The notes under the pieces were generated by a model. It was given only the letters and a program-made list of their open reading frames with translations. It did not search any database and was not told the DNA's origin. Source: Janthinobacterium sp. (GTDB lineage: Bacteria; Pseudomonadota; Gammaproteobacteria; Burkholderiales; Burkholderiaceae_D). Taken from it: DNA of 5,042 bases. Position numbers and translations under genes: made by a program. The DNA is taken from positions 2,735 through 7,776 of the forward strand of contig DMYQ01000090.1 in the NCBI GenBank assembly GCA_003482555.1, read 5' to 3'. Each line of letters starts with the position of its first letter. Positions within the stretch are counted from its first letter, which is position 1. Shown here one piece after another: positions 1 to 5,042 of the stretch.

Positions 1-608
1 CCCCGGCCCTGGTGCTGGGTAGCTTGTCGGTCAAGGTGCAGGAATTCATGCCCGACCGGATGAAGGTGCAAGCGCGCCTGTCGCGCCAGTCCGAGGAAGG
101 CTGGATCTCGCCGCAGGATTTGAGCGCCAGGGTGGAGGTGCAAAATCTGTTCGGCACGCCGGCCCCGCAACGCCGTGTCGAAGCCCAATTGACGCTCTCG
201 CCCGCGTATCCCGCATTTCGCAGCTATCCCGATTATGCTTTCTTCGATCCGCTGCGCGCCAAGGAAAAGTTCCAGGACAACCTGGCCGCCAGCGTCAGTG
301 ACGCGCAAGGCGCCGTCGAACTGCCGCTCGGCCTGCAGCGCTATGCGCACGCCACCTATCAATTGCACTTGCTGGTCAAGGCATTCGAGCCGGAGGGTGG
401 GCGCAGCGTCGCCGCCGAAGCGGCGGCGCTGGTGTCGGACCGGCCTTTCCTGGTCGGCTACAAGGTCGATGGCGACCTGGGTTACATCAACCGCAACAGC
501 TTGCGCGTGGTTTCCTTCATCGCCATCGATTCAAAGGCGAAGAAGACCGGCGCCGACAAGCTCGCGCTGGTGCGCATCGAACGCAGGGTGGTGTCGGTGT
601 TGACCAAG

Positions 609-611
609 TAG
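609..611 (+). other. Premature amber codon in the A2M frame (nonsense lesion)
   Basis: The frame reads SVLTK then TAG then PNGLFKYESR. Remembered family members read TKQPNG at this point, so the ancestral codon was probably CAG and one C-to-T change explains the stop. The reading on both sides stays in register and family-like, which marks this as a lesion and not a true gene end. Confidence 0.85.
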
Positions 612-680
612 CCCAACGGCTTGTTCAAGTATGAATCGCGTACCGTGGAAAGCGTGCTCGGCGAAGCGCCCTTCGCGATC

Positions 681-684
681 GGGG
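681..684 (+). other. Probable one-base deletion in a G run, causing a -1 frameshift
   Basis: Upstream, the A2M frame reads EAPFAIG into GGGGCC. Read on, it becomes Arg- and Trp-rich and unlike the family. The frame that starts one base earlier (683) gives RGANLPLATQTPGNF, which does match. Restoring a fifth G gives a continuous AIGGRGANLPL. Loss of one G from a five-G run is therefore the simplest explanation; the exact base cannot be placed within the run. Confidence 0.8.
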
Positions 685-739
685 CCGCGGCGCCAATCTG
701 CCGCTGGCGACCCAGACGCCGGGCAATTTTTCCTATGCC

Positions 740-3700
740 GTGAAGAATGCCACCGGCCTCACCCTGGCCCGCGTCGATTACAGCGTGGCGGGCAGCGGAA
801 ACGTTTCGCGCTCGCTCGACCGCAACGCCGAACTGCAACTCTCGCTGAACAAGAAAGACTACAATCCCGGCGAAGAAATCGAAATCAGCATCCGCGCGCC
901 CTACGTCGGGGCCGGCCTGATCACCATCGAGCGCGATCATGTGTTCGCCCACAAGTGGTTCCGTAGCACCGGCACGGCGTCCGTGCAAAAGATCGCCTTG
1001 CCCAAGGATTTCGAAGGCAACGGTTATGTGTCGGTGCAGTTCGCGCGCGATATCGGCTCCGATGAAATCTACATGAGTCCGATGAGTTACGGGATCGTGC
1101 CTTTCGCCACCAGCCTGGCGCGCCGCAGCAACCGCATCACCCTGCAGGCGCCGGCGCTGGTGAAACCGGGCCAGCCGGTGAAGATACGGCTCGAGTCGAA
1201 GACGCCCTCGCGCGCCATCGTCTTCGCCGTCGACGAGGGGATCTTGCAGGTGGCGCGCTACGTGGCGCCCGATCCGCTCAAGTTTTTCTTTCAAAAGAAG
1301 GCGCTGGAAGTGACGACCCAGCAGACGCTGGATTTGATCTTGCCCGAGTTTAAGAAGCTGATGAGCGGAGCGGCGCCGGGCGGCGACGCCGAAGGCTTGT
1401 TGGGCAAGAATTTGAACCCCTTCAAACGCAAGACCGACAAGCCGGTGGTCTACTGGTCGGGCGTGGTCGAGGTGGCGGGGACGCGCGAATTCGTCTTCAC
1501 CCCGCCCGAGAGCTTCAACGGCAGCTTGCGCATCATGGCCGTGGTCATCAACGACGCCAGCGCCGCCAGCGCGGTGACGGCGACGACGGTGCGCGGCGAC
1601 CTGGTGCTGCTGCCCAATGTGCCGGTGGCGATCACGCCGGGCGCCGAGGTCGAGATCGGCCTCGGCGTGGCCAACAACGCCAACGGCTCCGGCAAGGATG
1701 CGCCCGTCGCGCTGGCGCTGAGCGTGTCGCCGGGCCTGGAAGTGCTGGGTCCCGCCACGCAAAGCTTGAAGATCAGCGAGCGCTCGGAAGTCTCGACCAC
1801 GTTTCTGGTGCGCGCCAAGGCGGGGGCGCAGGCGCAACTGGGATCGGCCAGCGTGATCTTCACGGCCCAGACCGGATCAAGCAAGGCGCGCCTGTCCACC
1901 GATGTCAGCGTGCGCCCGGCCTCGGCCTATGTGACCTTGGTGCAAACGGGCAGTTTCAAGGGTTCCGGCGAGATCAAGGCGCAAGGCGATATGTATGCGA
2001 ACTTCAAGCGCAGCGAAGCGGCCATTTCCGCCTCGCCATGGGCTTTCACCAGCGGCTTGATTCAATATCTCGATGTGTATCCGAACGGTTGTACCGAACA
2101 AATCACCAGCCAGGTGTTTCCGGCGGTGGTGATCGGCACCCAGCCTGTCCTGGCCAAGGAATTGTTGAAGGGGCACAAGACCGGCAACGGTACGGAGCTG
2201 CCCGATCCGAAGAAGACGCTGGAACGCTACCTGGCGCTGGTGCGCGCGCGCCAGGGCGCCGACGGCGGCTTTTCGATGTGGCCGGGCGGCTCTTCCGACC
2301 TGTTCGCCACCACCTACGTGGCCAGCCTGCTGATCGAGGCCAAGGAGCGCAAGCTGCCGGTGCCCAACGATATGCTGCAGCGCGCGAATGCCTACATGCA
2401 GGCGCAACTGACCAAGACGTCCAGCCAGAGCACGGTCTGGCGCAGCCAGGCCTTCGCCGCCTATCTGCTCACGCGCCAGGGCATCGTCGCCACTGCGGCG
2501 CTGACGAATTTGCGCGAGGTGCTGCGCGCCGGCATCGCCACGCCCCATCCCGGCGGCGACTACAAGGCCTACGACCTGGGCGCCATCTATCTGGCGGCCA
2601 GCTATCAGATGAGCAAGCAGGATGCGCTCGCGCGCGAATTGCTCGAACCGGCGCTGGCCCATGCGCGAGGAAAAAAGGATGATCGTGGTAATTGGTACTG
2701 GTATTACTATTACGATCCGCTGATTCAAAGCGCGACGCTGGCAACCATCGTGGCCAGGTATTTCCCGGCGCGCATCAAGGATTTGCCCAGGGATTACTGG
2801 GACGATATGGCGCGTGTCATCGGCGACGGCTACTATCAGAGCCATTCGGCGGCGATGGTGATGCTGGCGGTGGATGCCTATGCGACGGCCGCCGCGCAGT
2901 CGGCCAGCGGCCGCGTCAGCGTCAGCGCGATCGACGCGAAGGGCCTGGCGACGGCCTTGACGCTGCCGCGGGAATTCCTGCTGGCGTCCTTGCCGCTGCC
3001 GCGGTCGACGGCGAAGATCAAGCTGAGCAACGAGGGCGACCTGCCGCTGTTTTATTCGTGGGCGGAGTCCGGCTATGAGCGTTCCCTGCCGTCGACGGCC
3101 AAGTCGCAGGGGCTGGAAATCATCCACGAGTTTCTGGACGCGGGCGGCAAGGTGATCACCGAAGCGCAATTGGGGCAAGAAGTCACGGTGCGGGTGCGTT
3201 CGCTGAGCGTGCCGGAAGCGCTCAACCTGGCCGTGATCCCGCAAAATCCGCGCAAGCGCCTCGCCGATGCCAGCGAGCCCTTTGCTGCGCGGGCGGGGCG
3301 GGGCGCGCGTCATCGCCTGGCCGCGCGCTGGGTGGCGCGGCATCCCGAAGATGCGCGCTTCGCCGATCCGGCCGTGCTGAACCTGCCATTTCAAAGCCGC
3401 GCCAGCCTGCCGTTCGCCGCCCCCCACGCCGTCGATTATCTGCTGCGCGGCGGCGCCGGCAGCGAGCTGCACGCGACGCTCGACATCAAGATGCAAGTGC
3501 TGCTCGAGCGCGTCCTGGCCGACTACGTCAAGTCGCGCTCCAGCGCCGGCATCGGCAATGCCAGCGCGCTGCTGGTCGACGCCTCGAGCATGCAAGTGAA
3601 GGCCATGGTCGGCTCGGCCGATTACCGCAACGTGGCCATCGACGGCCAGGTGAACGGCGTGTTCGCGAAACGCTCGCCCGGCGCCACCCTCAAGCCCTTC

Positions 3701-4531
3701 ATCTACGGCCTGGCGCTCGACCAGGGCCTGATACACTCGGCAACAGTGCTCAAGGATGCGCCCAGTAATTTCGGCGCCTTCGCGCCCGAGAATTTCGACG
3801 GCCGCTTCAGCGGCCCGATCCCGGCCCAGCAGGCGCTGATCCGGAGCCGCAACATTCCCGCCGTCGATCTGGCATCGCGCCTGAGCAAACCCAATCTGTA
3901 CGACTTTTTAAAGATGAGCGGAGTGCAAAGGCTGGCGCCAGAGTCGCATTACGGCCTGGCGCTGGCGCTGGGCGGGGCCGAGGTGACGATGGAAGAGCTG
4001 GCGCAAATGTATGCGATGCTGGCCAACCAGGGCCTGTGGCATCCCCTGCGTTATCTGGCGGGGCAGGGCGGGCCCGCCGACAAGCCGCTCGCCCTGCTCA
4101 GCCCGGAAGCGGCCTTCATCGTGCAAGACATGCTGCGCCAGTCGCCGCGTCCGGACACGTTCGCGCCGGCGCGGCCGGCCGTGGCATGGAAAACCGGCAC
4201 TTCCTGGGGTTTTCGCGACGCCTGGACGGCCGGCGTGTTCGGCCGCTTCGTGCTGGTGGTCTGGGTCGGCAATTTCGACGGCAGCAGCAATCCATCCCTG
4301 GTCGGCATCGAAGCGGCCGCGCCCCTGTTTTTCCGCATCGTCGACGCGCTGCGCGCCGAAAAGCTCGATCCCGGGCCGATGGCCGCGGTGCAGCCAGGCA
4401 ATCTCAAGCGCATCGACGTGTGCGCCGCCAGCGGCGACTTGCCGAATGCCGACTGCCCGGTGACGGCGCCGGCCTGGTTCATCGCCGGCAAGTCGCCGAT
4501 CCGGCTCAGCACCTTGCACCGCGCCGTCTAG
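740..4531 (+). CDS. Open chimeric reading frame, A2M remnant joined to PbpC transpeptidase
   Basis: This is the longest open frame, 1263 codons if read from the GTG at 740. Residues 1 to about 820 are A2M (bait region, A2M core, thioester domain). Residues from about 824 on are PbpC from the end of GT51 through the transpeptidase, stopping at an amber codon. A gene caller would probably report it as one protein. The GTG is not a credible start: no Shine-Dalgarno-like sequence precedes it (the upstream bases are pyrimidine-rich), it lies inside a conserved domain, and the same frame is open and family-like from about 683. A product made from here would have no signal peptide or lipobox, so it could not reach the periplasm where both parent proteins act. 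I list it because the frame is real. I think a functional protein is unlikely. A 1263-codon frame is weaker evidence of selection than usual here, because antisense frames of 451 and 619 codons are also open in this GC-rich DNA. Confidence 0.4.
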   Translation: MKNATGLTLARVDYSVAGSGNVSRSLDRNAELQLSLNKKDYNPGEEIEISIRAPYVGAGLITIERDHVFAHKWFRSTGTASVQKIALPKDFEGNGYVSVQFARDIGSDEIYMSPMSYGIVPFATSLARRSNRITLQAPALVKPGQPVKIRLESKTPSRAIVFAVDEGILQVARYVAPDPLKFFFQKKALEVTTQQTLDLILPEFKKLMSGAAPGGDAEGLLGKNLNPFKRKTDKPVVYWSGVVEVAGTREFVFTPPESFNGSLRIMAVVINDASAASAVTATTVRGDLVLLPNVPVAITPGAEVEIGLGVANNANGSGKDAPVALALSVSPGLEVLGPATQSLKISERSEVSTTFLVRAKAGAQAQLGSASVIFTAQTGSSKARLSTDVSVRPASAYVTLVQTGSFKGSGEIKAQGDMYANFKRSEAAISASPWAFTSGLIQYLDVYPNGCTEQITSQVFPAVVIGTQPVLAKELLKGHKTGNGTELPDPKKTLERYLALVRARQGADGGFSMWPGGSSDLFATTYVASLLIEAKERKLPVPNDMLQRANAYMQAQLTKTSSQSTVWRSQAFAAYLLTRQGIVATAALTNLREVLRAGIATPHPGGDYKAYDLGAIYLAASYQMSKQDALARELLEPALAHARGKKDDRGNWYWYYYYDPLIQSATLATIVARYFPARIKDLPRDYWDDMARVIGDGYYQSHSAAMVMLAVDAYATAAAQSASGRVSVSAIDAKGLATALTLPREFLLASLPLPRSTAKIKLSNEGDLPLFYSWAESGYERSLPSTAKSQGLEIIHEFLDAGGKVITEAQLGQEVTVRVRSLSVPEALNLAVIPQNPRKRLADASEPFAARAGRGARHRLAARWVARHPEDARFADPAVLNLPFQSRASLPFAAPHAVDYLLRGGAGSELHATLDIKMQVLLERVLADYVKSRSSAGIGNASALLVDASSMQVKAMVGSADYRNVAIDGQVNGVFAKRSPGATLKPFIYGLALDQGLIHSATVLKDAPSNFGAFAPENFDGRFSGPIPAQQALIRSRNIPAVDLASRLSKPNLYDFLKMSGVQRLAPESHYGLALALGGAEVTMEELAQMYAMLANQGLWHPLRYLAGQGGPADKPLALLSPEAAFIVQDMLRQSPRPDTFAPARPAVAWKTGTSWGFRDAWTAGVFGRFVLVVWVGNFDGSSNPSLVGIEAAAPLFFRIVDALRAEKLDPGPMAAVQPGNLKRIDVCAASGDLPNADCPVTAPAWFIAGKSPIRLSTLHRAV
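2090..2101 (+). other. CxEQ thioester motif (CTEQ) of the A2M thioester domain
   Basis: The codons TGT ACC GAA CAA give Cys-Thr-Glu-Gln inside YPNGCTEQITSQ (Cys is residue 451 counted from the GTG at 740). In A2M proteins the Cys and Gln side chains form the internal thioester that covalently captures attacking proteases. The motif is intact, so this part of the gene has not lost its key residues. Confidence 0.9.
3194..3212 (+). other. A2M-PbpC fusion junction (deletion scar)
   Basis: To the left, LGQEVTVRVR (ending at 3199) is typical of the A2M C-terminal macroglobulin domain. To the right, LSVPEALNLAVIPQNP (from 3203) is typical of the end of the PbpC GT51 domain. The Ser codon at 3200-3202 could belong to either side, so the breakpoint is known only to within about 10 bases. 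No insertion-sequence end, target duplication or long direct repeat is visible at the joint. A simple deletion, perhaps between short matching sequences, fits best. Confidence 0.8.
3683..3694 (+). other. PbpC transpeptidase SxxK site with the nucleophilic Ser replaced by Ala
   Basis: The sequence reads RSPGATLKPFIYGLALDQG, where the family has RSPGSTLKPF. The codon at 3683-3685 is GCC (Ala), one base from TCC (Ser). The general-base Lys remains at 3692-3694. Without the serine, acylation by the stem peptide or by beta-lactams is not possible, so the domain is predicted to be catalytically dead even if it is made. Confidence 0.85.
4190..4204 (+). other. PbpC transpeptidase KTG motif (KTGTS)
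   Basis: AWKTGTSWGFRDAWTAGVFG is the conserved third motif of the transpeptidase and is intact. Together with SRN at 3845-3853 it fixes the family assignment. It also shows that the serine loss is isolated and not part of general erosion of the active site. Confidence 0.9.
4529..4531 (+). other. Premature amber codon in the PbpC frame (nonsense lesion)
   Basis: The frame reads STLHRAV, then TAG, then IDTRTG. After the stop, the same frame continues with PbpC-like sequence (FTRREVFEYWSSDMLALF) to TAA at 4955-4957. TAG is one base from CAG or TGG; the ancestral residue cannot be fixed from this window. The stop removes the C-terminal domain from the chimeric product. Confidence 0.85.
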
Positions 4532-4696
4532 ATCGATACGCGCACTGGGTGCCGCGCCTGCGCGCCGGGGCCGTTCACGCGCCGCGAAGTATTCGAATAC
4601 TGGTCGTCCGACATGCTGGCGCTGTTCAAAAAAGCCGGCATGCCCTTGCGCGCGCCGCCGGACGGTGAGTGCGGCATGGAGGGTGGCGGCGAGGGC

Positions 4697-4954
4697 GCGC
4701 CCCACATCGTCAGTCCGCTGCGCGGCGTGACCCATTTGCAGCGCCTCGAGCGGCGCGAGCCCATGCTGCTGCGCGCCGACACGGATGGCGCCCCGGGCTT
4801 GCTGCGCTGGTTTGCCGGCGATTCCTTTCTCGGATCGAGTATGCCTGGCGAAGCGCTGCCATGGCAAGCGCCCGGCGCCGGCCACTACCTGCTGCGGGTG
4901 GTCGACGCCAAGGGCTTGGCGGACAGCCGCGAACTGCTCATTGAAACGGTGCGG
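4697..4954 (+). other. BiPBP_C-like C-terminal domain of PbpC, stranded downstream of the amber codon
   Basis: The segment APHIVSPLRGVTHLQRLE..EPMLLRADTDG..LRWFAGDSFLG and the ending GHYLLRVVDAKGLADSREL have the beta-sandwich character of the C-terminal domain found in PbpC-type proteins. It is in frame with the transpeptidase but lies after the stop at 4529-4531. The ATG at 4613 is an internal Met with no ribosome binding site of note, so separate translation is not supported. Confidence 0.75.
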
Positions 4955-5042
4955 TAAGCCTTGCCGGGGGCGCGCGCCGCAATGCGGTTCAGCCTGAACG
5001 CTTCATGCGGACATCGCTGGCCGCGGCGCGATTTGAGGCCAT

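Larger units (their letters stand above)
1..3199 (+). pseudogene. yfhM: Bacterial alpha-2-macroglobulin (YfhM-like), 5'-partial and disrupted
   Basis: Intact relatives are large periplasmic, usually lipid-anchored proteins that trap proteases through a bait region and an internal thioester. The frame is open at the left edge, so the signal peptide, lipobox and N-terminal macroglobulin domains lie outside. Seen in order: macroglobulin-type beta domains at about 3-608 (GWISP, NLFGTPA, YPDYAFFDP, LVGYK.DGDLGYI); a bait-region-type domain at about 820-1270 (PGEEIEISIRAPYVGAGLITIERD, with VFAVDEGILQVARY near its end); the A2M core domain from about 1451 (YWSG..EV.GTREF); and a helical thioester domain at about 2000-2990 with CTEQ at 2090-2101. 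The start of the C-terminal macroglobulin domain ends abruptly near 3199. Lesions are an amber codon at 609-611, a -1 frameshift near 681-684, and loss of the C-terminus by fusion to pbpC. Family assignment is secure; pseudogene status is inferred from the combined lesions. Confidence 0.88.
3200..4957 (+). pseudogene. pbpC: Penicillin-binding protein 1C (PbpC), lacking its N-terminus and broken by an amber codon
   Basis: Intact PbpC is a class A-type, inner-membrane peptidoglycan synthase with an N-terminal membrane anchor, a GT51 glycosyltransferase, a transpeptidase and a C-terminal BiPBP_C domain. Only the last few residues of the GT51 region remain (PEALNLAVIPQNP, 3212-3250). The anchor and the GT51 catalytic glutamate motifs are absent. 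The linker (FAAPHAVDYLL) and transpeptidase follow at about 3470-4360. SxN is SRN (3845-3853) and KTG is KTGTS (4190-4204), but SxxK reads ATLK (3683-3694), so the nucleophile is missing. KSPIR..TLHR precedes an in-frame TAG at 4529-4531. The same frame continues (VFEYWSSDMLALFKKAG) to TAA at 4955-4957 through the C-terminal domain. The surviving length matches PbpC from just after GT51 to its normal end. Nothing in the sequence shows independent expression; it is fused in frame to the A2M remnant upstream. Confidence 0.88.

Noticed and set aside
675..690. Programmed ribosomal frameshifting as an explanation for the frame change in A2M
   Set aside because: No X XXY YYZ slippery heptamer or evident downstream structure is seen, A2M genes are not known for frameshifting, and an amber codon just upstream would already stop translation.
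482..1837. A 451-codon open frame on the minus strand opposite the A2M bait region
   Set aside because: Same low-complexity Arg/Gly/His-rich character and no domain; it is a shadow of the + strand gene.
1877..3736. A 619-codon open frame on the minus strand opposite the A2M and PbpC regions
   Set aside because: Its translation is rich in Arg, Gly, Ala, Gln and His and shows no recognisable domain. The + strand carries clear A2M and PbpC motifs over the same bases. Long antisense frames are expected in GC-rich coding DNA.
3908..4885. A 325-codon minus-strand frame opposite the transpeptidase and C-terminal domain
   Set aside because: The + strand shows SRN, KTGTS and BiPBP_C-like sequence here; the antisense translation has no family character.
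4975..4999. Two small inverted repeats after pbpC (CCGC-AAT-GCGG and GTTCA-GCC-TGAAC), considered as a transcription terminator
   Set aside because: The stems are only 4-5 bp and no T tract follows on either strand, so a rho-independent terminator is not supported.
4989..5042. A minus-strand frame open from the right edge to TGA at 4989-4991, considered as the tail of a convergent gene
   Set aside because: Only 17 codons are visible, with no recognisable motif. A + strand frame from the ATG at 4982 is also open to the edge. Neither can be supported from 85 bases.

Overview
The base composition (high GC, roughly low-to-mid 60s percent by eye), codon use and protein wording suggest a betaproteobacterium, most likely Oxalobacteraceae (Massilia, Janthinobacterium or Duganella type). 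The genus is an inference from remembered family sequences, not a search result.

The window covers one locus on the + strand: the pair that encodes a bacterial alpha-2-macroglobulin (A2M, YfhM-like) and penicillin-binding protein 1C (PbpC). In many Gram-negative bacteria these genes are adjacent. The pairing has been proposed to couple periplasmic trapping of foreign proteases to repair of the cell wall. Here the pair is broken and partly fused, and I read it as a pseudogene locus. The A2M gene enters from the left edge without its 5' end. It is interrupted by an amber codon at 609-611 where the family has Gln. About 70 bases later a -1 frameshift falls at a short G run (681-684). The A2M frame then resumes and carries an intact CxEQ thioester motif (CTEQ, 2090-2101).

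Near 3197-3211 the A2M reading frame passes without a stop into the end of the PbpC glycosyltransferase domain. This looks like an in-frame deletion that removed the A2M C-terminus, any intergenic DNA, and the PbpC membrane anchor with nearly all of its GT51 domain. The chimeric frame continues through the PbpC transpeptidase domain. That domain keeps its SxN and KTG motifs, but the catalytic serine of SxxK is alanine (3683-3685). A second amber codon at 4529-4531 cuts off the rest of pbpC. The remainder stays readable in the same frame through the C-terminal BiPBP_C-like domain to a TAA at 4955-4957.

Bases 4958-5042 hold no feature I can support. No tRNA, rRNA, mobile element, CRISPR array or convincing promoter or terminator is visible. 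The long antisense frames look like GC-driven shadows. I see no new system; the points of interest are the order and nature of the lesions, the in-frame A2M-PbpC chimera, and the loss of the transpeptidase nucleophile.
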